NCBI GenBank assembly: GCA_963971425.1
Contig: OZ020518.1
Coordinates: 8,039,989-8,103,988 of the forward strand
DNA from: Bryoerythrophyllum caledonicum
Lineage: Eukaryota > Streptophyta > Bryopsida > Pottiales > Pottiaceae
Direction of reading: 5' to 3'
Length of the DNA: 64,000 nt
Below are positions 24,055 to 36,479 of this stretch, piece by piece. Position 1 is the first letter of the stretch; every line of letters begins with the position of its first letter. A program made the position numbers and the translations under genes. The notes under the pieces are model-generated. The model saw only the letters and a program-made list of their open reading frames with translations. It did no database searches and had not been told where the DNA came from.

Positions 24055-25125
24055 AAGCTAGTAAAAAAACACTTGTCACAAAAGGCATTTTAAGGAGTCA
24101 CGACCATACTTCAGCTTCACAAATGCAATGGTTAATTTATGATTTTTGACTTTGGAATGTGATTCCAAACTTGCAAACCATTCCATTTGCGCAATTTTTT
24201 TGTAATGTTGCTTAATTGTTTGAATAGAAGAGGTATTTTTTAATACCACTATACAATTTCAAGAAACTAACAAAAATACTTTTTACTGAAAATTTTGTGC
24301 TTAGAATAGTATGAACTTTTGGATACACAATAAATGCATAATATTCATGAACATTGTAGTTGAAAATATTAAATTAGGTAGTCCAGCTGACTTATATTGC
24401 AAGAAATGGCATATTTTGTAGATTGAATAAAAAATAGGAAGAATGGTGGTTTTTGCCCAAAAAAAATGCATCCTTTTAAACCATACAAAAAGCTAGGTGG
24501 GCCCAAAGGGCGTTCATAAAATCTCCTTTTGATACCTTCAAATTTATGAAACCCTAATTTTTCATGCCCTAGCGCATTGTGTATTATATAGATACCATGT
24601 AATATAATATGTATTGTCTGCGTATGCAAATATTCTTGGCAAAAATGTGCATGGCTGATGAAACGTGTCCACATGTTCTCCAACACAAAATTCAAGATAT
24701 CAACACCACGTCCAAGATATTTTGGTTCACCTAACATTTAATCAACCACAATTTTGTCATATATTTTCAAAAGATGGTTAAGATTCATGAAAGATTTTAC
24801 AAAAGGTTGTAAAAAAAGATATACTACACATATTATAGTTTTTGCCCAAAGTGTATCTACCCTAACTGACTTCCACCTGTATCTACTTTGTGAATCTATT
24901 AGTACCGTACCCCAAGGTCTAGTTCAACACTCTTGTGTCGAATTAATTATTTTTTCCTGGCACAGTGGTTCGGATTTAATGGTTATCACCTAGATATTAC
25001 ACAAGTATCACATAGATATTACATGAGTATGGCCTTGGCATCACATGGGTATCATCTTAGACAAAATGTATATATTTTCCAAGAAATTCGGACACTGTCC
25101 ATTTTGAATTAATTATGTACGAAGT
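24055..25125. other. About 1.06-kb insertion within Helitron copy 1
   Basis: Copy 2 is continuous across this point (about 30095-30120), so this block was inserted into copy 1 or lost from copy 2. It is AT-rich, with no protein family recognised and no clear terminal repeats by eye. Confidence 0.4.
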
Positions 25126-25129
25126 AGAC

Positions 25130-26160
25130 CTCCACGTAGGGTAAGCAAGAAATACTTTCTCCGGACAATTTTGACCCTGAAGAAATGTGCAACATCTATT
25201 TAAGACCAACGTCCTTTTGAAGGCGTTGTCTATGATACTTTTAAGGTTGTCTGCATTGCGTGTGCACTTCATGATAACAATAAATGGTAGGCGCATTATA
25301 TCCAAGAAGCTACAATGATGCAGTTAGGAGTTCAATTCTATTTGTTTTTGTAAGCATCTTGACCCATGGACCACCAACAGACCTACAACAACTATAGGAG
25401 CAAATTTGTGAAAGTTTCTTGAATGATTGCGGATATCGGTCACAACAAGATGGAGTAGAGCAACCATTAGAGGAAAATATTTTTTGGTCTTGCATTGAAC
25501 GAGATCACTTAACCACTTGCAACATCTAAGAAATCATTGGACAATTTCAATTTGCCTCAATTAGCTTATATCATTGAGAAATTGCAAGTGAATCAACTTA
25601 TTTTCGAGCAACTCAACAACAATGTTGGACAATTGAGGAAAGATGGTCAACAACAACTTGAAACCTTGAACAACAGCGGGATGTTTACAAAGAATCTCAT
25701 TCTGAAGTCCGTGGCGCAAACGCAAAACGAGATTGCTTTGGGAGTTGCTTTCTCCGGAATTTCCGCATTGTTGCTATACAAAGGAAGGACCACTTATTCA
25801 AGATTTATAATTCCAATTGAGTTGGACCTAGCTATTGTATGTAACATCCACGGATAAAGTGATTTGGCGGAGCAGATACACTGTAGAAAGCTCATTCTTA
25901 GGATGAGGCGCCAAAAGTTAATAAGCTTGCTTTTGAAGTTGTTGACTCTATCTTCCACGGCATAACCAAGCAAAATGTGCCCTTTAAAAGAATTACTTTT
26001 GTAATGTACGGCAACTTCAAAGAGGTTCTACCTGTTGTTTCAAAGTGCTTGCGGCTAAACATTGTTGGAGCATCAATCAAGAAGTCTTATCTGTGCAGTC
26101 ACGTTCAAGTGTGCGCCATACATCAAAATATACATGTTGGTGCAACCTCTCACTACAACA
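25130..26160 (+). pseudogene. Helitron copy 1, PIF1-like helicase part
   Basis: The best stretch is 25537-25857. Its RTTYSRFIIPIELD parallels the helicase motif GRTAHSRFKIPL, but the Walker A position reads GMFTKN and has lost the GKT. After a stop, 25860-26110 continues in several frames with FEVVDSIFHGIT- and ITFVMYGNFKEVLPVV-like blocks, which match the Walker B region (VVFGGDFRQILPVV). A 5'-3' DNA helicase fused to Rep is the Helitron hallmark. This copy is inactive. Confidence 0.65.
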
Positions 26161-26164
26161 GACT

Positions 26165-27680
26165 TGGTCACTTGGGATTCTGGGAGGCAATGTAGTGGTA
26201 ACCCGGGAGCAACACCCCCAGAAGTCAAACATCTTGAGAGACAAATTCGTGGGAACCAATCGGGTCGCCGTATTTCCTCAAAAGCACATGATGTAGAAAC
26301 GGTGATTCTTTTCCCAGCCATCATTTACGTCTTGAGCCCATGTGCCACGCACCAGGCATGTTCATTTCCTGAAATTCACTATGTAGTTTTCTTTCCTCTC
26401 TTATTTACTCATACTCCGAGAAACATGTTATTTTAGATATGTGTACTCCTAGTAACATGCAATTTCATAAACATTTACTCCTAGAAACGTGTGCACAAAG
26501 TGAACACTTCTCCAGGTAATCCACATGTACCTAAACCTTATAGCTAATCACATAAAGCTCTAAGAGAATTTCAGACTTAAAGACATACAATACCTATATT
26601 CCAGAACCCAAATTATTAAACCGTGAATAGTGAATTGCACTCTCAATTATTTCACCATCGAGCCAATTTGTACGTCCTCTTTACAAAAGAGTAGCATAAA
26701 TTATTCCAAACGCTCAAATTCAAACCGTAAAAACCGTATGTAATTGGGACATACATTAGTTGAGAAGTGTCTTGAGGGGCAATATATGATCACCTTCACG
26801 GTAATCAGACTCTTCTTCTAAAGTGTACAAGAGACGTGGAATTACGTGGAATGACGCACCTGGGATGTTTTTAGAGAAAACATTTTAGGGGCAAAGTGGA
26901 GGTGCGAGGCGGTAAAGAAAGGTTTAGCAAGAGATGCAGAATAAGCGGTCGCAAACACTATCGCAGGCAATCGCTCGTTGTCATGGTTAGTTTGCAAACG
27001 CATTGAACTTCCCTATTCTTGCAACCGATCAAAGCAGGTGGAAGAGTTGCAATGGAGGAGGTGCCAGGATCACACTTTCTTGTGTGGATGGGATTTCATA
27101 TATATGTGAATGATGCCATGGTTTGTGTAGGTGCAATTTGTAAAGTGTAATCTTTTTTACAAGTTTGTCATGTTGTTTCTAGGTTTTGAATTGCATTCGA
27201 GTTCTGGAAGATTGTGAGAAGGTCGTCCAATTGATTTAGGAATTTCAAAATACGTAATGATTTCTAAGATTATAAAATAATATGGGTGGAATATTTGTAA
27301 TATTGTAATTTCAAAAAATAATTTGAATTGTACAAAAAGATCAATGGTTTGGGAAGAACCGTGTGTAACAAATCCAGAGGAAAGAACGATGACAATGACT
27401 TGCGAGCACGCATTTGACAATGACAAGTGTCAAAGCTCCATTTGTTCCTAGTTTTGTAACCACCAAATGAGATACATCGCGAAGGCAACACATGGCATGT
27501 CTAGACAAAGTCCTGCAGGCAAAGATAAACATGGATAAGTGGGAACTACGAGAGGGTAAAAGTAAAGACCAAACGTTATTATGACGAAAGAGAGCCAAAC
27601 GGGGAGCTTGTCCCCAAGAGCAGGGGTGACTGCTCCTCGGCCAACCCCTTAGTGTTAGGGTCGTGTACTAGTGTCCACTT
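26165..27680. other. About 1.5-kb insertion within Helitron copy 1
   Basis: Sequence on either side (26110-26160 and 27685-27760) is adjacent in copy 2 (around 32150-32210). No gene is recognised inside. A GAGCAGGGGTGACTGCTC hairpin lies at about 27620. The ends are similar short words (ACTTGGTCACTTG / CCACTTGACGCTTG) rather than clear inverted repeats. Confidence 0.4.
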
Positions 27681-27684
27681 GACG

Positions 27685-28450
27685 CTTGTTGACTTGGGGA
27701 ATTAGATGTTTGCGGATTGACTTTTGGCGCTTGGAGAAGGCAAATTGGATATTGTTCAGGAAGATAATGTCTATTGTCCATCCAATACCGAATCCCTCAA
27801 CAGACTATGAAAGGCATGATCAACACGGTTTATTCAAAAGTTACAACTATCAATAGTAAAATGGATATTTATAGCATTTGCACTATTCTTTGATATACAA
27901 GGATGACATGGCAAGAATCAACGTTGTTGTGCTTGACATGGTACTGGTGCAACTCAAGTTTTTCTAAGCGCTCTACGGGTAGATGATTAAGATAGCGCCA
28001 ATGTGATCACATCCAAGTTCTTGAATACATTGGAAGTTAGCGGGTGGCCATCACATAAGCTTACGCTTAAGGTTAAAACACCAATGATGCTTCTACGCAA
28101 TTCAGATCCATCAAACCAACTATGCAATGGCATTGGACTCAGTGTCCGTCACTACTCGGCCAAGTGATTAAGGCGGAAGTCCTTACAAGAAATTGTGCAA
28201 GATACATTGCATTCATACCTTGGATTCCTTTGGTTACTGAGAGCGTCGGACTCCCTTTTCAATATGCCGGAGGCAATTTCCAATTTGTGTCGCCTATGCC
28301 ATGACTATCAGCAAGTCGTAGGGACATATGTTTCCCAAAATTGGTTTCTACTTGACCAAGGACGTTTTCTTGCATGGACAATTGTATATTTGCATGCAAT
28401 GATTGAAGAATATTTTGGTACAAATAGAAGGATAATCACAATGTGGAGAT
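27685..28450 (+). pseudogene. Helitron copy 1, C-terminal helicase part
   Basis: TGACTTTTGGCGCTTGGAGAAGG gives the family's F-x-xWLLxLGEGK block. Then NTNDASTQFRSIKPTMQW-type and VIKAEVLTRN..RYIAFIPWIPL blocks (28122-28304) match the C-terminal PIF1 region (VIxAEIITGxxxGxxVFIPRI), followed by LPFQYAGGNF. Stops and frame changes throughout. Confidence 0.55.
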
Positions 28451-28454
28451 GACA

Positions 28455-29185
28455 AAATAATGCACAATGTTGTTCACAAGGAGGCGCTTTGATAATTGCA
28501 TTTTGATTCACCAATGACTCCAATTTTTGACAAGTTTTCAATCACCAAGGAGTCGCAAATGCTCTTCCTTTGTTGGGGACGATGGGTCTCTACACGAGTG
28601 TGTAAAAGATTACAAATTGAAAACTGGTGATTCCAAAATCCGAGCTCATATTCAAACATGGAAGATCTTGCAGTCATTCAGCACGTTGTCACTATGGTAT
28701 CAATCCGAAGCGCTGAAAGAAAAAACTTGGTAGAGAGAGAAGAGAGTTGAAGGAAGAGGAGCATTGGATGGAAAGCGAGAGAGACAATTAGAAGCGTGCA
28801 CGTCGAGCTTACAAATCTGTGTATTCTACATCGTCCAATTGTTTAGAAGCACGTCCCTAGCTTGCCATTTTTTCATGGTTTGATGCTACAAGCCCTAATC
28901 TTGAGCGTTTCACCTTTTGGAGAGGGAAAATGAACCTTTATTGCGGAACATCATTGCCTTTGGTGTGGAAGTTAAAACATCATCGTTGCTTAAACATCGA
29001 TTTTCTTCCCGGGCTTTCAAAGCGCGTTGCATAGAATCGGAGCTAAAAGCCTGGAGTTGAAGGTAATCATTACGTCTACAACTCTTGATGGTGGTCAATT
29101 GTCCAATGATCAATGTCCCCAAGAAGCTCTTCTCTGTGCACCTACTGTACAGCACGGAGGTGCCTTATAGCTACTTAGAGTCGGC
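28455..29185. other. Spacer between the two Helitron copies
   Basis: One open frame (28527-28733) has no recognised family. The rest shows nothing. The N-terminal Rep region present in copy 1 (CNPK block) is not found here, so copy 2 is truncated at its front or diverged beyond reading. Confidence 0.35.
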
Positions 29186-29189
29186 GGTA

Positions 29190-30506
29190 GAGACGGCGAT
29201 TGATATGCACGTTTGAGAGGCCCAGGGTTTGGATCTCATTGCCAAATGATAAAGTAACATCCAAATTGAGGAATAATGACAAAATCAACCCAACAGTGAT
29301 TACTAAACTTCTAGATCATGCCACTAACCCCAATTCATACGAGACAGTGACATGCTCCTTGCTGCACAAGCCTTGCGGAATGGAAAATCCAAGTTCCCCA
29401 AGCATGAAGCATGGTAAATCAATCAAGCAATACCCTCACAACTTTGCCAAAGAAACATGCGCAAATAGAAATGGTTATTGTACAGGAAGGGAGATGACGG
29501 GTGCTCTTTGTTGACAACAAAGTTTATCAAGTTGACAATCGTTGGATCGTACCGCACAACCTATATTTATTGTTGAAGTACAACTTACACACTACCGTTG
29601 GGGTAAGCTTTCTATACCATGGTTGCATTGATGTTGAGGTTGACTTGATTATTTATCGTTCATTTTGCCAACGGATATGTTTGTTGAAAACTGCCCTAAG
29701 GTACTTTTTGGAATACATGTACAAAGGTCACAATTTTGAATTGCGCAGCTGTGGTCTTAAAAGGTATTGATGAGATGTTCACTACGTCTCTACATCTGCG
29801 GCAATGTGGAGGCTATTTGAGTTTCGAATGCACGTTGGATCTTCAACAATCCAAGGATGGCATGTTCATCCACCCAATCAAAAACTTGTGACTTTGAATG
29901 CATAAGGGAATCTAGCGGACATTCTTAGTACAAATCGAGTCTAGAAGACAACTTTGATGGGATGGTTTGAGGCAAATCAAACAATTTCACTTGCCGAAGA
30001 GACGTCTTATGTGGACTTTCCTTCCCCCTTCACATGGCAGCGTGAGAAAAAATGGGTGATTTGGAAGAAGGGATTTGCAATAGGGTGTATCTACTTTGTC
30101 AACATGCGAAAGTCAACTTCCATCAAAGGGCGAAAGATACTTTCTCCAAAAACTTTTGATGCTCGTGAAAGACATGACACATTTTCTCAACTTGTGTACT
30201 TCTGAAAGCATTGTCTTTGACACTTTCAAGGCTGCCTGCGTTGATTGTGGATTTTACGAGAACGATGAAGGGTAGAAGCAATGTCTCCATGAAGGTGCAC
30301 TTAGCCAGTCAAACGCTCAGCTCTATTGACTTTTTACCATCTTGATGCATGGACTACTAGTAGAGCCAAGACAATTGTAGGAGCAATTTTGTAGAAGTTT
30401 ACCGGACAACTGTGGACATTTGTTGAAACAAAATGGAATTGAGCAACCATTGGAGGAGAAAATTTGTATTTTCCATCGAACATGATCGCTCAACTCTTTG
30501 CAACAT
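29190..30506 (+). pseudogene. Helitron transposase remnant, copy 2, Rep and early helicase part
   Basis: In order: NPNSYETVTCSLLHKPCGMENPSSPSMKHGK (Helitron P-x-LYxxVxxxMxHGPCG block), DNRWIVPHNLYLLLKYN (DNRWVVPYNPYLLxKYNxHIN), YKGHN, MWRLFEFRMHVGSSTIQ (CWRLFEFxLHxxxPSVxxL) and MGWFEANQTISLAEE (LTxWFEANQ), then VDFPSPFTWQREKKWVIWKKGFAIGCIYFV. Several of these lie in open frames at 29200-29514, 29501-29770 and 29954-30205 with breaks between. It is better preserved than copy 1. It is cut at 30507 by a TTAA-flanked insertion. Confidence 0.75.
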
Positions 30507-31446
30507 TTAACCCCTAAAGGACCAAGTGTCGAAAATGGGTTTTTTGAAAGTTTGGTGAGGTTCCAATGGTGTCAATTTCCAACTTTCCTCTTTAAAAATT
30601 TTACTACAGAAAGGCATTACCAAGACCTTAGTGGGAAAATAATTTTTTCCTTGATTGGACATTTGATGAAAAAGTTATAGGGATTTGAATTTCAAATGGG
30701 GAGAGTGGGCACGTCGGGCAACTCCAAAAACTTTTGCTAGGACACTCTATTGAATGTTAGATTTTCAATGCTCGCAAGTAATATTATTTTCCTTCATATT
30801 GTCAAAAAAATCTTGTCGTTAGTGAAAAATAGCATACCAACCCAAGTCAAACATTTTCACTCATTGTCGGCCAAAGGACCAAAAAAACTTCTTCTTTTCC
30901 ACATAAAACCTAGATATCTTTATATTTTTCACTTTTTATTTTTTCTGCAACAACATGTGGTGTAAACCTTCTTATTAAACATTCAAATTATCAATCGAAA
31001 ACATATCAATTTCACAAAAAATTAAAGTGAGAATTGGCAAATTTCAAACCTCCACTCCTTGCACAGTTGTTTTGAATATGCTACACTGGTCATCTACCTC
31101 TAAAAATTGGTGTAATAGGAACTAACATCTTTCTTAACAAGATGGTAATGGATTTAGACCTTGTGAAGTGAAAATATTTGACACCAAGTGAAGCCAAAGT
31201 CTGGTGATCCACTGAACGCAGGGAAGAATATGAACCATTTGCTTGACTTCAAACACTATAATCTTTCAATCCGTGTGGTCAAAGTTTATGAAATTTTGAA
31301 AGTATGTTATTTGATAAGTCTTAATTAAGATCCTACGGTCAGAACTAGAAATCAAAGTTTTTGTTTCCTTCTTTGTTCATTGCACTAGAATCCAACAATT
31401 TTGAAGTGTTTTTGGTGTAAAACTATCACGGTACCTTAGGGGTTAA
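30507..31446. mobile_element. TTAA-flanked (piggyBac-like) non-autonomous element, 932 bp, copy A
   Basis: TTAA (30507-30510) precedes CCCCTAAAGGACCAAGTGTC, and the right end reads TACCTTAGGGG before TTAA (31443-31446). The ends CCCCTAA/TTAGGGG are inverted, and a TTAA target is the piggyBac hallmark. A second copy in the opposite direction lies at 58942-60878. The element splits Helitron copy 2: removing it joins GCAACATT to AAAGTTGTTGGACGATTT, which matches copy 1 at 25518-25550. No transposase is inside. Confidence 0.75.
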
Positions 31447-32560
31447 AAAGTTGTTGGACGATTTTTATTTGCCACAACCTACATCTCTGAGAGGAATTGC
31501 AAGAAAATCAAATTATTTGATAGCAGCTCAAGAGCAATGTTGCACAATTGAGGGAAGAGGTTCAACAACAAATTGAAACCTTGAACAACGAGTGGCAAGA
31601 CATTTATGAAAAAGTCATGCAATTGAGCATGCTTGCCATCTCAAACTAGATTTATTTGGCCGATAGATCAGGTGGTTTTGGAAAGACATACTTAGAGAAT
31701 TCCATCATGAAGTCCTTTGTGCGCAAAATCAGATTGCGTTGGTAGGTGCTTCATTTGGAATTGCCACATTGTTGGTATTCAAAGGCATGATTGTTCTTTC
31801 AAAATTTAAAATTCCAATTGAGGTGGACAAACTTTTGTGTACAGCATCCGCAGACAAAGTGAGCTTGCGGAACTGATACAATGTACAAAGCTCATTCTCT
31901 AGGGCAAGAGGCCAATGGTCAATAAGTTTGCTTTTGAAGCTATTGACTATACGGTCCATGACACAACAGGACAAGATGTGCCCTTTGGAGGAATCACTTT
32001 TGTAATGTGCCACGATTTTAGATAGATTCTGTGAGTTGTTCCAAACAGCTTGCAGGCAGACATTGTTGCAACATCAGTCTAGAAGTCTTACATGTGGGGC
32101 CACATTGAAGTGTGCAACTTCTGTCTAACTATGCGAGCTAGTGCAATCTCTACAACACTTGTTGAGTTGTAAAATTGGACGTTTGCAAATTGGCTTTTAG
32201 CGCTTGGAGAAGGCAAGCTGGATATTGATTAGGAAGATAATATTTGTTGTCCACCCAATATGGTATGGCCTCAATGGACCATGAAGGACCTCATCGATGC
32301 AATTCAACATGAAATTGCCATTGGCGACAACCTAAGGAATTATTTAAGCAACTACACTATCCTTGCCGTACACAACGAAGACGTGACAAAGTTAACATAG
32401 TTGTGCTTGATATGGTGCATGGGGCAATAAATTTCTCTAAAGCATTGACAAGGTAGACAATGAAGATGCCTTCAATGTGATCTCATCCGTGTCTTTGAAT
32501 ATACTCAAAGTCAATGGATGGCCACTATACAAATATCTACAATTATTACATATATTTTGA
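31447..32560 (+). pseudogene. Helitron copy 2, helicase part
   Basis: GGFGKTYLENSI at about 31671-31706 is a worn Walker A (GGTGKTFLWNSI). Next come SFGIATLLVFK-like and KIPIEVD-like blocks, then MVNKFAFEAIDY and VPFGGITFVM (Walker B area, 31900-32010), then a WAHIEVCN-like block and NWLLALGEGKLD (about 32190). It parallels 25537-28110 of copy 1 but without that copy's insertions after the Walker A region. Multiple stops make it inactive. Confidence 0.7.
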
Positions 32561-32675
32561 GTTATTTAAGGCTTAGAAAGATATCAAAACTTTCCACCAC
32601 TATTTGTGCTTTACTTCACAAATAACTCTATTGCATTAGACATTTGATTCCTAAGCTACACTGTTTATTCCAAAT

Positions 32676-32940
32676 AATAGAGTTTTCCTGAAAGTAAAGG
32701 ATCTTTCACCACAAATCTTAGGGTCTTATGTTAGTAACTGGGACCGCGTGCACATGGTGACTTGGCTTGGGAAAGGTGTGAGGGAACCACCAGTCAACCT
32801 TTTGGGAACCTGGGGTACTATGGGGGAGCTTTAGCTATCATGGGTAGGACCCAAGAGCATTGATTGTTGTGCATCTCATTGGTGCAGAAAAAGGGAGTAT
32901 GAGATATTTGGACATCTATTCTCGTGCATAACAAAGTCTC
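32676..32940 (+). repeat. Dispersed repeat R, copy 2
   Basis: Direct-orientation relative of 11422-11725, sharing TCTTAGGGTCTTATGTTAGTA, GTGCACATGGTGACTTG and CATTGATTG-TGCATCTCATTGG. The 18-bp triplication of copy 1 is absent. It lies just past Helitron copy 2. Confidence 0.65.
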
Positions 32941-32944
32941 GTCC

Positions 32945-33900
32945 TGTCTGGCACCATATTCCTACTGGCTTTCCTCTTCCGGGTGCACTTTCAAGAAAAC
33001 TCTAATGTGTAAACCCAATTAGCATGAAACTACGTGAAAATAAACCACACAAATAAAATAATTCCAATCTCTATACACTTCGGATGGAAATGTTTCTACC
33101 TAGACTACAATTGAATTTTTACCAAGTCAAACGACATCAATCAATGCATGTTCAAATAGTGCGGAACCCAGAATGAGTATAGACTAAACTTATTGGAATA
33201 CACAGTGTAATTGCCAGACGTACTTCAGATTAAAGAAAACTAATATCAGAGGTACATATATACTTTACTTCGACGGTAATGTACCACTTTCTCATCAAAC
33301 TGAAGCATATACGTCCTGTCTCTGCCAACGATTTGTCAACTGGTTCCAAATTTTATCTAAAATTTACACGAGAAGCTTATTAGTGCACCTGGATTACATG
33401 TTAATACCTCTTTCTAAAAACCATAACAGGACTTGCGTATACCACTTCTACTGAAGTAAGTTCTTATAATACAATTCGAAAATCCTCCTGACACTCAACG
33501 TCAATTCACCTTCATGACTCAAATAAACTCAGGTAGGCAGCTCTGGATTCCCTTACATCCGATCCTCGTGCATTTTCTACAAAACCACAGGAAAAAATTC
33601 AAAGGTTCAATAAGATTGACATAACTATCAAGACCAATTTTTTCTACAGAAATAGAAAAAAATATCACCTAACCTCACAGTCATGACCTATCGACAGTAC
33701 CAATATATACTTACACTAGCATCACAAGTGTATTTTCTAGATACTAGTAAAGACCTGACGCAATATGAATAAAATCATTCCCAGCATGATGAAATCAAAA
33801 AGCCGAAACAAAAAAATGCAAGCCATGAACGTCACTCTATATGGATGGAGCTATAATTTCGTAAGAGGTTATCTCTTCCTGCGGTATACAAAAATATAAC
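32945..33900. other. Intergenic spacer before the receptor kinase 3' end
   Basis: No coding signal on either strand. It probably includes the 3' UTR and terminator region of the minus-strand kinase gene. Confidence 0.4.
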
Positions 33901-34090
33901 ATACATCACACCGAAACCTCTGAAACGACTCGAGATACTTGATCTCTGTCTCCTAAGAGTTCTTCCTCAGATTGCAACAAACCCTGCCGACTGTTACTGT
34001 GACGCTCACGAAGCTCGCTCAGGGAGAAATATATGCAAGACGCCAAACCAAGTATAAATAGCACTCTATTTACATACTCTGCTTCCCTCA

Positions 34091-36479
34091 CTAAGCCATT
34101 TCTGCCATGCTGTCAGCAGGTGAGGTTGTGGTGCTCACCCACACGTCTTGCACGGAAGTAGGAGACGTTGGCCACACAGCGTCCTTCTTGATAAGCGGCT
34201 TCGCAGGGTCCTTGTTATCAAACGACAACTCCGAGTCCAGCTTCTTCACTCCGAATCCAATCGTCTGTATCCGCTGCAGCTCTGCAAGCACCTCTTTCAT
34301 CGACGGCCGGTCATCTTTCTCAGGCGCCAGGCACCGGAATGCAAGCTCCGCCACCTGCTCCACCATGATTTGGGCCTCAGGATAACTGGGGAAAACAGCC
34401 ATCAGATCCGGGTCAATGATTTCGTGCAACAACCCGGAGTGGATCTTCGCCACAGCTAAGGATGCTAGATTGATCTCCTTCCGCTCTCGTGCCATGTCAA
34501 CCGCTTTCTTCGCCGTCACAAGCTCCATCAACACCACACCGAAGCTGTAGACGTCGCTCTTGTCAGAGAGGTGGTACGACTCGTGGTAGTCTGGGTCTAG
34601 ATAACCTGGAGTTCCTTGTGGCGCAGTTGAGATGTGTGTGTGCTCCATGTTCACCACCAGGCGTGATAAACCGAAATCTGCAATCTTCGCCTTGAAGTCC
34701 TTGTCAAGGAGGATGTTCGTCGTCTTCACATCCCTGTGGAAGATGGGCGGGTCCACTAGGAAGTGAAGATATGCAAGAGCTTCAGCAGTTTGGATTGCAA
34801 TTTCCAACCTGGTGTCCCAAGAAAAATCTGCTTTGTAGCCTCCATGGAGATGCATAGATATGGACCCGTTGGGGACGTACTCGTAGACTAAAAGGGGTCG
34901 CTCCATGCAGCAACCAAGTAGCTGCACCAGGTGCGGATGGCGGACCTTTGAGAGTACCTCGACCTCGTTCAGGAACTGCTGGATTCCTTGGCTTCCGCCT
35001 TGGTTGAGTTTCTTCACTGCCACCATCCGACCGTCTGAAAGACGCCCCATGTAAACGGTTCCAAACCCGCCCCCTCCGAGCTCCTGCTTCGCGCTGAAGC
35101 TTTGGGTGGCGTGGTCCAGCTCCTTGTAGCTGAAGAGCTGTGTGAGATGGCCGGAGCCGTTGGATCGGATCTTCTCAAACGCCTTCTTGTCGTCGTACTT
35201 CACTCCGTCACGGGCGTAGCGAGATCGGCGGCACCAGAATAACATTACTAAGAGGAAGATTATAACCGCTGCGAGGAAACCACAAACCACACCTGCTACA
35301 CACATCCACAGAGAGAGGTCATTCCCTTGCTGTTAAAAAGAGACAATACATACATTCTACGTACCAAACGCAGTAGTTCAGAGCACAGCACCTTCTCAAA
35401 AACAGCGATATCCATTTTCGAAACCAGCATGGCATTGCTGACATGCCATTTCAAACTCAATGCATATATTCAACATACCAAACCCAGTAGTTTGGAGCAC
35501 GTAGGATCCAATACGTTCTCTCAACAACAAAGACATCCACTTTCAAAATCATGTGGCTTTCTTGACATGATAAAGAGATTGATAGGGGGCCCAACGCTAA
35601 CCAAGAATGATGTATAGTCTCCTTTTCTTGGCTTTGGTGTTTTCATATTTCCTATCTGAATCTCCTGCAGTTGGTGCAGCCTCTGGAGACGGCACTGACT
35701 GAGAGGTGAAATTCGTGAATGACTTATCTGCACGCATACGTAACAAGGCCCAAGTCAATCATTCTAGTTGCAACAAACAGAAATCCCTAACAACTCTTGC
35801 GTGCTCCAGCAAACGTACTTCTGTCGCCTCCAAATTGAAGCACCAACGAATACGTCGTGTTCAGAATATTCGGAAGGCCAGGAGGGGGCCTCTCGAACAG
35901 CTTGCAGGCGCTGAAAGCCGGATCTCTGAAGTTGTCCAGCGTCATAGGACAAGCCCACCGAGGTTCAGTCGGATTGAACACGCCCGAGCCAGAGCGGTCA
36001 CAGGGGCTGCTAAAATTCGAGAACGGAGTGCACCCTCCTCCGTTCACCGGATCGGGGCAATCCAGAAGCAGGGTGGTCGTGTTAGTGATGTTCATTTCTC
36101 TGAACCTGTTCGGGTCGAAGTCGCGGCAGGTCGCGGCCGATCCCTGCGGCACCAGCGAAAGCGTCTGGTTCCAGTAATCTATCTTGGTCACCTTGTACAT
36201 GTCTTGCGAAAACGTGTTATTCTCCGTGATGTTGAGGTACAGCGTCTCCCCCTGGCACTCGAACATGAACTTCGGATACGTGGAGTAGCACTTGTTGCTG
36301 AGCGCATCCGCCTTCAGGCGAAATGGGAACCTGATCGACGCATCAATGTGCGAACCGCATATCCTCCAGGGACAGTATCCGGACGCACTTGCGGCATCAC
36401 ATACGCTTATCACCATGCTCAACATCACCAATGCACACGCCAACTTCACCCCCGACATCGCCATCTCTCTGACTCCCAT
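34091..36479 (-). CDS. Receptor-like protein kinase, LRK10L/WAK-like ectodomain, 3 exons, 662 aa
   Basis: Plasma-membrane Ser/Thr kinase. Exons: 36479-35819, 35727-35602, 35292-34091. Donors are GTACGT and GTTAGC; both junctions are phase 1; total 1989 nt. Residues 1-29 are a signal peptide. The ectodomain has CPWRICGSHIDASIRFPF (Cys-rich GUB_WAK_bind type), several N-x-S/T sites, and CKLFERPPP. A Ser/Thr/Pro linker is encoded by exon 2. The membrane helix (about 258-282) spans the exon 2/3 join and is followed by WCRRSRY. Kinase: GGGGFGTVY (335-343), AVKKL Lys 356, HRDVKTTN (448-455), DFGLSRL (468-474), TPGYLDPDY. All catalytic residues are present and it is an RD kinase. Best match by eye is the Arabidopsis At1g18390/At1g25390 group. 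The ligand is unknown; wall oligosaccharide sensing is only a family-level guess. Confidence 0.9.
35345..35575. repeat. Two-copy tandem duplication in intron 2 of the receptor kinase
   Basis: CGTACCAAACGCAGTAGTTCAGAGCAC (about 35361) recurs as CATACCAAACCCAGTAGTTTGGAGCAC (about 35475), followed in both by TCTCAA-AACA..ATCCA-TTTC and a GGC(A)TT-CTGACATG block. Period is about 115 bp. It is purely intronic. Confidence 0.6.
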
